From: Campylobacteraceae bacterium
Lineage (GTDB): Bacteria; Campylobacterota; Campylobacteria; Campylobacterales; Arcobacteraceae
DNA: 64,000 bases
Direction of reading: 5' to 3'
Assembly (NCBI GenBank): GCA_013215945.1
Contig: JABSOM010000015.1
Coordinates: forward strand, 21,652 to 85,651
Below are positions 1 to 8,713 of the stretch, one piece after another. The notes under the pieces were generated by a model, which was given only the letters and a program-made list of their open reading frames with translations, had not been told where the DNA came from and searched no databases. Numbering within the stretch: position 1 is the first letter of the stretch; every line of letters begins with the position of its first letter. Position numbers and translations under genes: made by a program.

Positions 1-306
1 AAAGTTTTATTAAATGCGTATAATAACGCGACTTATTTTTCTCGCTCAAAAATCCCCTACCACAGAGATCATTATGATGACTCTTTATACAATGGACATT
101 TGGGTATTTATGGTTTTACGGTTAAAAGTTTAAACGAGTTTTGCAATTTAAAAAATGCACCTACTGAACATATAGAGAAATTAGAGCAATTAAGAGCTAT
201 TTATCATGAAAAAAAGATATCTATGGTAGAAGTTGAGTCTCAATCTTTTGGAATAGATACACAAGAAGATTTAGAAAATGCATTAAAATTATTTGGAAAG
301 ATCTAG
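1..306 (+). CDS. kdsB: 3-deoxy-manno-octulosonate cytidylyltransferase (C-terminal part)
   Basis: Cytoplasmic enzyme that activates Kdo with CTP to CMP-Kdo for lipopolysaccharide inner-core synthesis. The frame is open from base 1, so the N-terminus lies outside the window; only about 101 codons are seen. Visible family signatures are YFSRSKIPY followed by HLGIYGFTV, then the C-terminal IEKLEQLRAIY helix and the VESQSFGIDT segment, all typical of KdsB. An internal ATG at 100 is not the true start. It ends 7 bases before the next regulator gene, whose ribosome binding site is in the gap. Confidence 0.93.
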   Translation, partial: KVLLNAYNNATYFSRSKIPYHRDHYDDSLYNGHLGIYGFTVKSLNEFCNLKNAPTEHIEKLEQLRAIYHEKKISMVEVESQSFGIDTQEDLENALKLFGKI

Positions 307-313
307 GAGTATT

Positions 314-1630
314 ATGAATAAAGCTATTTTATCAAAAACAACTATTCTTTATGCCGAAGACGAAACCGATGTAAGAGAATTTACAGGTAGAACATTAAGC
401 AGCATAACAAAAAAGGTTTATCTTGCTAAAGATGGACAAGAAGGTTTGGATATATACAAACAGCATGATGACATTGATTTGATTATTACAGATATAAACA
501 TGCCTAGAATGAATGGTTTAGAGATGTGTGCTGCGATAAAAAAACTAAACAAAGATATTCCTATTGTAGTAACAAGCGCATACAATGATCCTGCTTTTTT
601 AAAACAAGCAATTGATATTGGAGTGTGTGAGTATTCTTTAAAACCCATAGATTTATATTTATTATTAGATGCTGTTGTTAAATCTGTTGAACCTATTTTT
701 TTAAAAAAAGAGTTAAGTATTGTTCAAGATAATTTACAAGATAAAATAATAGAATCTAATAAAAATATTAGTACTATTTTAGATGCTCAAAATAATCTTG
801 TATTAATTATAAATAAAAAAGAGATATTGCACTCAAATAAAAAATTTCTTAATTATTTTAGTATTAAAACAATTGAAGAATTTAAAAATACTTACCCTGA
901 TTTACTTGATATATTTGAAAAAGATGAAGAATATTTTTCTTCACAAAATCTTAGAGATGAAGAAAACTGGATAGATTATATATTAGAGAAAAAAGATTTA
1001 GAAATTTCTGTGAACATTAAAAACAATAAAAATAAAGAAAATATTTTCACAATTAGTCTTGAAGAATACGATAAAATAAGGTCTCAATATATAATCACTT
1101 TCCAAAAGTTAAATCCAAAGAAGAAAAAAACAAATTTATTGGAACATCAAAGAAATTTTGACTCTTTAACAAATTTATACAATAAAAACAGATTTTTAGA
1201 ACTTTTTGCGAAAGAGTTAAGACGAGATATACGATATAAAAATGAATTAACACTTTTAATGCTTTCTTTGGATGATTTTGCTCACCTCTGCAATAATACT
1301 CTTAAAAAGAATAGTAATGCTTTATTGCTTGGACTTTCTTCAATTTTATTAAAATCTTTACGTGAGCATGATATTTTAGCCCGGTATGAAGAAAACAAGT
1401 TTTTAATTTTACTGCCACAAACCAATATAAATGGTGCTATTGTAGTTGCTGAAAAAATTAGAATTGAAATAGAAAACTTACAAATAGAAGAACTTAACAG
1501 TGTAATAACAGCAAGTTTTGGTTTGAGTTTTTATGAAAACAATGACGATATTTATACGTTTATAAACAAAGTCACCACTGCTTTAGGAAGTGCCCAAGAA
1601 AAAGGAAAAAACAGAGTCGAAGTTTATTAA
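314..1630 (+). CDS. Response regulator with degenerate GGDEF output domain
   Basis: 438 aa. Residues about 8-125 form a receiver domain with the phospho-acceptor Asp in LIITDINMPRMNG, a conserved Thr/Ser (VVTSAY) and Lys (SLKPID). A poorly conserved PAS-like middle follows, then a GGDEF-fold domain beginning DSLTNLYNKNRF. The active-site loop reads RYEENKF where a cyclase has R-x-GGDEF, so diguanylate cyclase activity is unlikely; it may bind nucleotide or act by protein contact. Start chosen at the ATG at 314 because AGGAG lies 4-5 bases upstream; a longer in-frame extension from 293 has no such site. Probably cotranscribed with kdsB. Confidence 0.85.
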   Translation: MNKAILSKTTILYAEDETDVREFTGRTLSSITKKVYLAKDGQEGLDIYKQHDDIDLIITDINMPRMNGLEMCAAIKKLNKDIPIVVTSAYNDPAFLKQAIDIGVCEYSLKPIDLYLLLDAVVKSVEPIFLKKELSIVQDNLQDKIIESNKNISTILDAQNNLVLIINKKEILHSNKKFLNYFSIKTIEEFKNTYPDLLDIFEKDEEYFSSQNLRDEENWIDYILEKKDLEISVNIKNNKNKENIFTISLEEYDKIRSQYIITFQKLNPKKKKTNLLEHQRNFDSLTNLYNKNRFLELFAKELRRDIRYKNELTLLMLSLDDFAHLCNNTLKKNSNALLLGLSSILLKSLREHDILARYEENKFLILLPQTNINGAIVVAEKIRIEIENLQIEELNSVITASFGLSFYENNDDIYTFINKVTTALGSAQEKGKNRVEVY

Positions 1631-1643
1631 TTAAAAAAACAAG

Positions 1644-2366
1644 CTAAAAAGAAAAACCTGCACCTAAATAATGTTTTCTTACAAGCTCATTGTTTTTAAT
1701 TTCTTCTGCTTTTCCAGAAGCCAGTAAAGAACCACTTTTCATAACATAAGCCCTGTCACAAATTTCCAGTGTTTCTCTTACATTATGATCTGTAATTAAA
1801 ACACCAATACCAATAAGTGTTAATTGGTGGATGATTTCTTGTATATCTTTAACTGCAATGGGATCAACGCCAGCAAAAGGTTCATCTAAGAGTAAAAATT
1901 TTGGTTTAGATACCAGCGCTCGTGCTATTTCAGTACGCCTTCTCTCCCCTCCTGATAAAGAAATACCTTTTCTTTGTCGTATAGGTTCTATATTAAATAC
2001 TTCTAATAACTCTTCTACTCTTTTAATTTGGTCTTTTTTATCATCTGTTACAATTTGAGCAGCTAACATTAAATTATCTTCAACAGATAAATCTTTAAAA
2101 ATGGATGACTCTTGAGGTAAATAACCTATTCCTTTTAAAGCACGTTTATGTAGAGGTAAATGCGTAATATCAACATTGTCAAAAAAGACTTTTCCACTGC
2201 TTGGTTTTACAAGACCACAAACGGTATAAAATGTAGTTGTTTTACCTGCTCCATTTGGACCTAATAAACCAACAATTTCACCAGAATTAACTTCCAATGA
2301 TATGCCATGTAAAATATGTGTTTTTTTAATACTTTTTTTAATATCTTCAATTCTTAAATTATGCAT
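1644..2366 (-). CDS. lptB: LPS export ABC transporter ATP-binding protein LptB
   Basis: 240-aa ABC ATPase that powers extraction of LPS from the inner membrane with LptFG. Walker [11 protein letters not shown] is near residue 37, the signature is [15 protein letters not shown], Walker B is [13 protein letters not shown], and the H-loop is [11 protein letters not shown]; the last is characteristic of LptB. Length is normal. Its start overlaps the end of tsaE by 8 bases, so lptB is the third gene of trpD-tsaE-lptB. LptF/G/A/C are not in the window. Confidence 0.94.
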   Translation of the reverse strand: MHNLRIEDIKKSIKKTHILHGISLEVNSGEIVGLLGPNGAGKTTTFYTVCGLVKPSSGKVFFDNVDITHLPLHKRALKGIGYLPQESSIFKDLSVEDNLMLAAQIVTDDKKDQIKRVEELLEVFNIEPIRQRKGISLSGGERRRTEIARALVSKPKFLLLDEPFAGVDPIAVKDIQEIIHQLTLIGIGVLITDHNVRETLEICDRAYVMKSGSLLASGKAEEIKNNELVRKHYLGAGFSF

Positions 2367-2772
2367 TTATTGTATATTGCCTTTTATCATTGGATTTTAA
2401 AATATTAATACTCATGGTATTGAAACCATATTCTTTTAATATTTTCTCTAGTTTTTCATCGCCCCACTCTACAAAATGTAAACCTTCTTTTTCAAATTCT
2501 TCTAATAAACCCAAAGAAATAAATTCTTCAAGACTTTTATTGTATACGTCGTAATGAAAAACTCTGTCATCATAAATACTTTGAAGTAAAAAAGTAGGAG
2601 AAGTCACTTCCTCTTTTATACCAATACTTTTAACATATTCTTTTACAAATGTAGTTTTACCACTGGCCAAATCGCCTCTTAATAAAATAATGCAATCTTC
2701 TTTAACTAAGTCTTTTAGTGTGTGAACAAGAATTGGAAGTTCTTTTAAACCTAAGGTTAATACTTTTTGCAT
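2359..2772 (-). CDS. tsaE: tRNA threonylcarbamoyladenosine biosynthesis protein TsaE
   Basis: 137-aa P-loop ATPase of the TsaBDE complex that makes t6A37 on ANN-decoding tRNAs. The Walker A loop is [11 protein letters not shown] at about residues 34-44; TSPTF and the C-terminal [10 protein letters not shown] segment are family hallmarks. It lies directly after trpD (no gap) and overlaps lptB. Later in the window MtaB (57313-58578) acts on t6A37 made by this pathway. Confidence 0.93.
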   Translation of the reverse strand: MQKVLTLGLKELPILVHTLKDLVKEDCIILLRGDLASGKTTFVKEYVKSIGIKEEVTSPTFLLQSIYDDRVFHYDVYNKSLEEFISLGLLEEFEKEGLHFVEWGDEKLEKILKEYGFNTMSINILKSNDKRQYTINA

Positions 2773-3762
2773 TTATTCTTGTGTTAAAAGTTTTGAAACA
2801 CGAACAAGCTGCTCAAGTTTTTCTTTTGCTCGCCCAGATTCTATAGCATCTCTTGATATTTCTATACCTTCTTGTAAATCTCTTGCTTTTTCATCAACAA
2901 CTAAAGCTGCTGCTGCATTTAATAAAACAATATCAAGTTTGGCACCTTTTTCTTTATTTCCTAAGATATCTCGTGTTATTTGTGCATTAAGTTTGGCATC
3001 GCCACCTATAATTAGAGATTTATCTTGTAATTTAAAGCCAAGATTTTGTGGATCAATAATAAAATCTTCAAGTTTTCCATTGTATATTGATGTTGCATAA
3101 GTAATATCAGAAATAGAGATTTCATCCATTTTATCACGGGAGGAAACAACCATTGATCTTTTTACATCTAATAGTTCAAGAGCCGAAGCCATTTTATTGA
3201 TAAAGGATTTATCAAACACCCCTAATAAATGTTTCGTTACATTTGCAGGATTCGTAAGTGGACCTAAGATATTAAAAATTGTTCGGTGAGGGATGCTTTT
3301 TCTTATAGGCATAATATATTTCATTGCGGGATGATGATTTTGCGCAAACATAAATGTGAAACCAGTGTCTTCAAGCATAATAATTTGTTTTGATGCTTCT
3401 AGATTAAGATTAATACCTAAAGCTTCAAGCATATCAGCGCTTCCAGATTTACTTGTAATAGATCTGTTTCCATGTTTTGCTACAAAACAGCCACAAGCAG
3501 TTAATAAAATAGCAACAGTAGATGAGATATTAAAGGAATTTGACTTATCTCCTCCTGTACCTACTACATCAATAAGTTTTTCTTTTAAATCATAATGGAC
3601 TTCAAGTGGAAGTAAATGTTCTCTCATAGCAGATGCAGCAGCAGCTATTTCTGCAGCATCTTCCCCTCTTTCATGAAGTTCTATTAAATATTCTCTTACT
3701 TCATCAACTGGTAGCCTATTTTCAAAAATATCATCAAATTTAAGTTTTGCTTTATTAAACAT
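2773..3762 (-). CDS. trpD: Anthranilate phosphoribosyltransferase
   Basis: 329 aa, normal length. Transfers phosphoribose from PRPP to anthranilate in tryptophan synthesis. The PRPP/Mg loop VGTGGDKSNSFNISS is at about residues 66-80, followed by KHGNRSITSKSGSADMLEALG, and NILGPLTNPA near residue 165. The ATG is preceded by AAAGGATGAAAG. It stands alone from other trp genes here, first in the trpD-tsaE-lptB string. Confidence 0.95.
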   Translation of the reverse strand: MFNKAKLKFDDIFENRLPVDEVREYLIELHERGEDAAEIAAAASAMREHLLPLEVHYDLKEKLIDVVGTGGDKSNSFNISSTVAILLTACGCFVAKHGNRSITSKSGSADMLEALGINLNLEASKQIIMLEDTGFTFMFAQNHHPAMKYIMPIRKSIPHRTIFNILGPLTNPANVTKHLLGVFDKSFINKMASALELLDVKRSMVVSSRDKMDEISISDITYATSIYNGKLEDFIIDPQNLGFKLQDKSLIIGGDAKLNAQITRDILGNKEKGAKLDIVLLNAAAALVVDEKARDLQEGIEISRDAIESGRAKEKLEQLVRVSKLLTQE

Positions 3763-3788
3763 CTTTCATCCTTTTTTTCATAAGAAGT

Positions 3789-4034
3789 TTATATCTGGGT
3801 AACATATTCAGACATTTTTGATTTAGGCGTTGATTTAGTTTGTGGTATTTGTAAGACTTTAAAAATATCACTTTTTTCAAGATACTTTATTTCTATAGTA
3901 TCTCCTATTTTAACTTCTTTTGCTTTTTTGACACTAAGACCATTTATTAGCACAACTTTATGTGCTAACATATCTTCTGCAACAGCTCTTCTTTTTGTAA
4001 TATTTACGGCGTTTAAAAATTTATCTATTCTCAT
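3789..4034 (-). CDS. S4-domain RNA-binding protein, HslR-like
   Basis: 81-aa protein consisting of an S4 RNA-binding domain (MRIDKFLNAVNITKRR at the N-terminus, then KVVLINGLSVKKAKEVKIGD). Small S4 proteins of the HslR/RqcP type bind 23S rRNA or stalled 50S subunits in ribosome rescue. The fold is clear but the exact subfamily cannot be decided by eye. It lies 26 bases upstream of trpD on the same strand and diverges from argG. Confidence 0.85.
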   Translation of the reverse strand: MRIDKFLNAVNITKRRAVAEDMLAHKVVLINGLSVKKAKEVKIGDTIEIKYLEKSDIFKVLQIPQTKSTPKSKMSEYVTQI

Positions 4035-4101
4035 AATAGAGATTATAGCTAATTTTAGATAAAATTTCGAAAATTATTTAATTTAAGTGCAGGAGAATAG
4101 T

Positions 4102-5337
4102 ATGAAGAAAAAAGAAGTTAAGAAAGTAGTTTTAGCCTACAGTGGAGGCCTTGACACTTCTATTATATTAAAATGGTTACAAGATGAGTACAAAGCAGAA
4201 GTAATAACATTTACAGCTGATTTGGGTCAAGGTGAAGAAGTTGAGCCTGCACGTTTAAAAGCGCTTGCAATGGGAATAAAAGAAGAGAATATTTTTGTTT
4301 TAGATATTAAAGAAGAATTTGTAAAAGATTATGTTTTTCCTATGTTTAGAGCCAATGCAATTTACGAAGGTGAATATTTATTAGGTACGTCTATTGCACG
4401 TCCTTTAATTTCAAAAAAACAAATTGAAATTGCAGAAAAAATGGGTGCAGATGCTGTATCTCACGGGGCAACTGGAAAAGGAAATGATCAAGTGCGATTT
4501 GAACTTGGATATTTGGGTTTAAACTCTGATATTACTATTATTGCTCCTTGGAGAGAATGGGATTTAAATTCACGAGAAAAACTTTTAGCTTACGCTAAAG
4601 ACCATAATATTGATATTGATAAAAAACACTTAGATGAAAATGGAAACCCAAGTGTAAGCCCTTATTCAATGGATGCAAACTTGTTGCATATCTCTTATGA
4701 AGGTCTAAGTCTAGAAGATCCAAGCAAAGAACCTGAAGAAGCTATGTGGTTGTGGACAGTTTCTCCTGAAAATGCTCCAGATAAAGCTGAATACATAAGT
4801 ATTTCATATAAAAATGGTGATCCTTATGCAATCAATGGAGAAGATTTAAGCCCAGCAACACTTTTGAAAACATTAAATGATTACGGGAACAAACACGGTA
4901 TTGGAAGAATTGATATTGTTGAGAATCGTTATGTTGGGATGAAAGCCAGAGGGTGTTATGAAACACCAGGTGGAACAATTATGTTAAAAGCGCACAGAGC
5001 AATTGAATCTATTACCCTAGATAGAGAAGAAGCACACTTAAAAGATGAGTTAATGCCAAGATATGCAAAACTAATTTATAATGGTTTTTGGTTTTCACCT
5101 GAGAGAGAAATGTTACAAGCTTCTATTGATGCAACACAAAAATTTGTTGAAGGAACAGTAAGATTAAAACTGTACAAAGGAAATGTAATGGTTGTTGGTA
5201 GAGAATCAGAACAATCTTTATTCTCAGAAGAACACTCAACTTTTGAAGAAGATGAAGTATACAATCAAAAAGATGCAGAAGGTTTTATTAAATTAAATGC
5301 ACTTAGATTTATTATTTCTGGTCAAAAAAGAAAATAA
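4102..5337 (+). CDS. argG: Argininosuccinate synthase
   Basis: 411 aa. Joins citrulline and aspartate with ATP in arginine synthesis. The N-type PP-loop AYSGGLDTS is near residue 11; [13 protein letters not shown] and the C-terminal FSPEREML are also typical. The ATG at 4102 is chosen over the GTG at 4087 because AGGAG (4091-4095) would lie inside the longer reading frame. Monocistronic, followed by an intrinsic terminator. Confidence 0.96.
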   Translation: MKKKEVKKVVLAYSGGLDTSIILKWLQDEYKAEVITFTADLGQGEEVEPARLKALAMGIKEENIFVLDIKEEFVKDYVFPMFRANAIYEGEYLLGTSIARPLISKKQIEIAEKMGADAVSHGATGKGNDQVRFELGYLGLNSDITIIAPWREWDLNSREKLLAYAKDHNIDIDKKHLDENGNPSVSPYSMDANLLHISYEGLSLEDPSKEPEEAMWLWTVSPENAPDKAEYISISYKNGDPYAINGEDLSPATLLKTLNDYGNKHGIGRIDIVENRYVGMKARGCYETPGGTIMLKAHRAIESITLDREEAHLKDELMPRYAKLIYNGFWFSPEREMLQASIDATQKFVEGTVRLKLYKGNVMVVGRESEQSLFSEEHSTFEEDEVYNQKDAEGFIKLNALRFIISGQKRK

Positions 5338-5352
5338 CCTTTTCTACTTAAA

Positions 5353-5382
5353 ATATAAAAGCATTACTTAATGCTTTTATAT
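5353..5382 (+). terminator. Intrinsic terminator after argG
   Basis: Perfect inverted repeat ATATAAAAGCATTA / TAATGCTTTTATAT with a 2-base centre, followed by CCCCTCTTTCT. It isolates argG from the downstream ATP-grasp cassette. Confidence 0.7.
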
Positions 5383-5465
5383 CCCCTCTTTCTCTAAATA
5401 TTCTTTCACTTTTTTTTTAAATTATTAAACTACAATGATGTTACTAAACTGAAATTTTTCTTGGT

Positions 5466-5471
5466 TATACT
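5466..5471 (+). promoter_or_regulatory. Candidate -10 element of the ATP-grasp cassette
   Basis: TATACT lies 50 bases before the first cassette gene, with T-rich sequence upstream (a long T tract near 5408-5418), the arrangement usual for sigma-70 promoters in Campylobacterota, which lack a firm -35. The ribosome binding site AGGA is at 5511-5514. Promoter assignment is inference. Confidence 0.3.
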
Positions 5472-5520
5472 AAAAAACGTTTATAAACATACCTAAACGA
5501 ATCCTTCAATAGGAAAAGTA

Positions 5521-6471
5521 ATGAGCAATAAAAAAATTGGTATTTGGATGTATAAGAATTCAGGTGGTGAGTTAATTGAAAAAAAAATATGCAAAAAACT
5601 AAAAGACAGAAATATTGACACTTTAGTAAATTTGAACCTAAGAGAAGCATTAGCCAAAAATGGACATATTTTACATAAAGGCATAAAACTAGATAAATTA
5701 GATTTATTTTTCTCTTACAATGCAAGTGAACAAACTCAATATCAAATGTATTTATACAAAGCACTTAACAGAGTTATTCCTATGATTAATTCATTTGAAG
5801 CTTTTGAATTAAGTGAAGATAAATTTCATACTTCTTTTATACTAAGAAAAAATAAAATTAAAACTGCAGATTATAAATTATGCCATAGAGATGATACTCA
5901 TCATTTAACCTCCATCATTAAACAATGGTCAAAAATGGTGTATAAACCAACAGATGCTTGGGGAGGCAGAGGGCTTGCAAAAATTGATTCAAGTGAATCA
6001 CTTGCTATGCTTATGCCTTTTTTAAATCAAATGGATTTAAGGTACTTTTATGTTGAAAAATTTATTGATTATGATAATACAGATTATAGAATCGATATTG
6101 TTGATGGAAAATTTGTTGCTTGTTATGGACGAAAAGCCTCTTCTAATGATTGGAGAACCAATATAAGCAGTGGTGGAAGTGTATTTTTAAGAGAAGCAAA
6201 TGATGAAGTTGTTGAACTTGCTTTAAACGCGACAAAAGCAATAGGACTTGAGATAGCAGGTGTAGATATCATTTATGACAGAAAAAAAGAAGAGTATATT
6301 GTTTTAGAAATCAATGGAGTACCTGCATTTGCCACACCAGAACAAGAAAAAATGGGTCTAAATTTTAATGATAAAAAAATTGATTTAATTGTTGACTTAA
6401 TTCTTAAAAAAGTTTCCAAGAAAAATAATGATTTAAATAAACCAATATATAAAACACAAGTCGTAGCGTAA
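5521..6471 (+). CDS. RimK-like ATP-grasp ligase, copy A
   Basis: 316 aa. An N-terminal pre-ATP-grasp region (residues 1-100, beginning KKIGIWMYKNSGGE) is followed by an ATP-grasp domain. KPTDAWGGRGL is the glycine-rich ATP loop, the RimK-type core includes YRIDIVDGKFVACYGRKA and NDWRTNISSGGS, and VLEINGVPAF carries the Glu and Asn metal ligands. Relatives (RimK, MptN/CofF, LysX) join an amino acid to a carboxylate through an acyl-phosphate, so an amide-forming ligase is a safe class call; substrate unknown. It is highly similar along its whole length to copy B (7763-8707). First gene of the cassette, separated by 183 bases from the M20 gene, so it may also be transcribed alone. Confidence 0.85.
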   Translation: MSNKKIGIWMYKNSGGELIEKKICKKLKDRNIDTLVNLNLREALAKNGHILHKGIKLDKLDLFFSYNASEQTQYQMYLYKALNRVIPMINSFEAFELSEDKFHTSFILRKNKIKTADYKLCHRDDTHHLTSIIKQWSKMVYKPTDAWGGRGLAKIDSSESLAMLMPFLNQMDLRYFYVEKFIDYDNTDYRIDIVDGKFVACYGRKASSNDWRTNISSGGSVFLREANDEVVELALNATKAIGLEIAGVDIIYDRKKEEYIVLEINGVPAFATPEQEKMGLNFNDKKIDLIVDLILKKVSKKNNDLNKPIYKTQVVA

Positions 6472-6654
6472 AAACACCCAATAAAAACAATAAAAGAATA
6501 TTGTTATTTTCATATACAAAGTTATAGCCAATTTTAAATATTAATATTTCTTTTTATTAAATAACTTAATTTATTACTTAAGAATAATATATTAAATTAT
6601 ATAGTAGTATTATATTTTAAACGTCAAAATGAATAATTGCAAGAAAGGAGAATC

Positions 6655-7752
6655 ATGAAATATATACACGATCTTGAAAAAATTATAACTATCAATTCTT
6701 ATACAAAAAATAAAGAAGGTGTTGATAAAGTAGGTGAAATAATGTCCTTATGGCTTGAAGATATAGGTTTTGAAACTACAGTATATGAAAGAGACTTAAT
6801 TGGTAATCATTTGTTGCATACAACTTCTAAAAAAGCCAATTTACCAAAGATTCTGCTTTTAGGCCATAACGATACTGTTTTCCCGCCCAATACCTTTGAA
6901 GGTTTTAATAAAGATGAGCAATGGATATATGGGCCAGGAGTTTGTGATATGAAAGGTGGAAATATAGTTGCTTTGCAAGCACTAAGAAATATCTATGAAA
7001 CAAACAGAGCTATACACAATATTGATTTTTTACTGGTATCTGATGAAGAGTCAGGAAGTGATGATTCAAAAAATTTAAGCTCAAGTATTGCAAAAAACTA
7101 CGATTACTGTTTTGTTTTTGAAGCTGCGGGAATTAAAGAAGAAGTAGTTAATGCACGTAAAGGTGTAGGTACGTTTACTATTGATATAGAAGGTTTGGCA
7201 GCACATGCTGGAAATAACTATGAAAAAGGAGTTGATGCCAATTTAGAGGCTTCTTATAAACTGCAAGAACTGGTAAAACTTACAAACCTAAAAAAAGGTA
7301 CTACTTGTAATGTTGGAAAAATAAAAGGAGGTATTGGTGCCAATACTATTTCTCCAAAAGCCAGCATTACTCTGGAGATAAGATACACCCAAAATGAAGA
7401 GAAGAACAGACTATTAAGTGCTTTACATGATATTTGTAATACTTCTTATGTAGAAGGTTCAAAAGCAGTTTTAAGTGGCGCTATACAAAGAGATGTAATG
7501 GAGGCTAATGATAAACAAGAATTGTTAATTACTAAAATAGAGGCTATTTCTGGTGAAAAATTATTTTGCGAAAAAAGAGGTGGAGTAAGTGATGCAAATA
7601 TAATTGCATCACAAGGGACTACTACCTTAGATGGTTTTGGCCCTTTTGGTGATGGGGACCATACAGTAAAAGAAAGAGCCTGTTTAAAATCATTTGAAAA
7701 ACGAATAAATTTAATGACACAAATATTAAGTCATTTTCAAGTTAGTAAGTAA
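6655..7752 (+). CDS. M20 family metallopeptidase, glutamate carboxypeptidase-like
   Basis: 365 aa, cytoplasmic (no signal peptide). All M20 metal-site motifs are visible: GHNDTVFP (His-x-Asp), GPGVCDMKGG (bridging Asp), VSDEESGSDD (general base Glu and ligand), FVFEAAG, the dimerization-domain IEGLAAHAGNN, and a late GDGDHTV for the last His. The pattern is closest to carboxypeptidase G2, which removes C-terminal glutamate from folates and peptides; that substrate is inference. The ATG at 6655 is preceded by AAAGGAG; an in-frame TTG at 6637 is less likely. It sits 10 bases before ATP-grasp copy B, suggesting a hydrolase paired with the ligases. Confidence 0.88.
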   Translation: MKYIHDLEKIITINSYTKNKEGVDKVGEIMSLWLEDIGFETTVYERDLIGNHLLHTTSKKANLPKILLLGHNDTVFPPNTFEGFNKDEQWIYGPGVCDMKGGNIVALQALRNIYETNRAIHNIDFLLVSDEESGSDDSKNLSSSIAKNYDYCFVFEAAGIKEEVVNARKGVGTFTIDIEGLAAHAGNNYEKGVDANLEASYKLQELVKLTNLKKGTTCNVGKIKGGIGANTISPKASITLEIRYTQNEEKNRLLSALHDICNTSYVEGSKAVLSGAIQRDVMEANDKQELLITKIEAISGEKLFCEKRGGVSDANIIASQGTTTLDGFGPFGDGDHTVKERACLKSFEKRINLMTQILSHFQVSK

Positions 7753-7762
7753 AGGAATTATT

Positions 7763-8707
7763 ATGGACAGAAAAAAAATAGCTATGTGGATGTATTCTAA
7801 TGGTGGTGGAGATATTATTCAAAATAAGCTTATAGATAAACTTAAAGAAAGATATATAGATGTTTTAAGCGATATTAATCTAAGAGAAGCCATTGCTAAG
7901 AATGGACATATAATCCATAATGGCATAAAACTTGATAAATTAGATTTAATGTTTTCTTATAATGCGGGAGAGCAAACACAATATCAACTGTATATATATA
8001 AAGCACTAAACAATGTTATTCCAATGATTAATGAATACAATTCGTTTGAACTAAGCGAAGATAAATTTCAAACCGCTTTTTTATTAAGACACAATGGGGT
8101 GCAAACAGCAGATTATAAACTTTGTCACAGAGATGATACCCATCATCTTAAATCTATTATGAAAAAATGGAATAAAATGGTGTATAAACCCACAGATGGA
8201 TGGGGAGGTAGAGGACTTACTAAAATTGACTCACAAGAAACACTCGACATGTTAATGCCTTTTTTAAATCAAATGGATTTACGCTATTTTTATGTTGAAA
8301 AATTTATTGATTATGATAATACGGATTATAGGGTAGATATTGTTAATGGTGAGTTTGTAGGGTGTTATGGAAGGAAAGCGGGTGGAAATGACTGGAGAAC
8401 CAATATTACAAGTGGAGGAAGTGTATTTAATAGAGAAGCAAATGATGAGGTAGTAGCTTTGGCTAAAAAAGCTACTTTGGTTACAGGCTTAGATATTGCA
8501 GGTGTTGATATTATTTATGACAGAGAAAAAGAAGAATATATTGTGTTAGAAGTCAATGGTATTCCTGCTTTTGCTACACCTGAGCAAGAAAAAATGGGTT
8601 TAAATTTTAATGACAAAAAAATTGATTTAATAGTTGATTTAATTGAGAAAAAAACAATTAAAGTTGAAAAAGAACGAAGAAAAAGAAAAAATAGAAGATT
8701 AAAATAA
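7763..8707 (+). CDS. RimK-like ATP-grasp ligase, copy B
   Basis: 314 aa, close paralogue of copy A (5521-6471), nearly collinear without gaps until the C-terminus. It keeps the ATP loop KPTDGWGGRGL, the RimK core YRVDIVNGEFVGCYGRKA and NDWRTNITSGGS, and the metal ligands in VLEVNGIPAF. The C-terminal tail differs and is very basic (KKTIKVEKERRKRKNRRLK). The start has AGGA 7 bases upstream. It is translationally tight with its neighbours: 10 bases after the M20 gene and 6 bases before the third ATP-grasp. Amide-forming ligase by class; substrate unknown. Confidence 0.85.
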   Translation: MDRKKIAMWMYSNGGGDIIQNKLIDKLKERYIDVLSDINLREAIAKNGHIIHNGIKLDKLDLMFSYNAGEQTQYQLYIYKALNNVIPMINEYNSFELSEDKFQTAFLLRHNGVQTADYKLCHRDDTHHLKSIMKKWNKMVYKPTDGWGGRGLTKIDSQETLDMLMPFLNQMDLRYFYVEKFIDYDNTDYRVDIVNGEFVGCYGRKAGGNDWRTNITSGGSVFNREANDEVVALAKKATLVTGLDIAGVDIIYDREKEEYIVLEVNGIPAFATPEQEKMGLNFNDKKIDLIVDLIEKKTIKVEKERRKRKNRRLK

Positions 8708-8713
8708 GGAAAA

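Noticed and set aside
418..648. 76-aa minus-strand frame inside the REC-GGDEF gene
   Set aside because: Antisense shadow of a well supported receiver domain; no ribosome binding site or family.
4087..4101. GTG start extending argG by five codons
   Set aside because: The Shine-Dalgarno AGGAG lies inside this extension and serves the ATG at 4102.
6480..6520. Terminator after ATP-grasp copy A
   Set aside because: AACAATA / TATTGTT can pair over only about 7 bp with weak A-T content; not enough to call.
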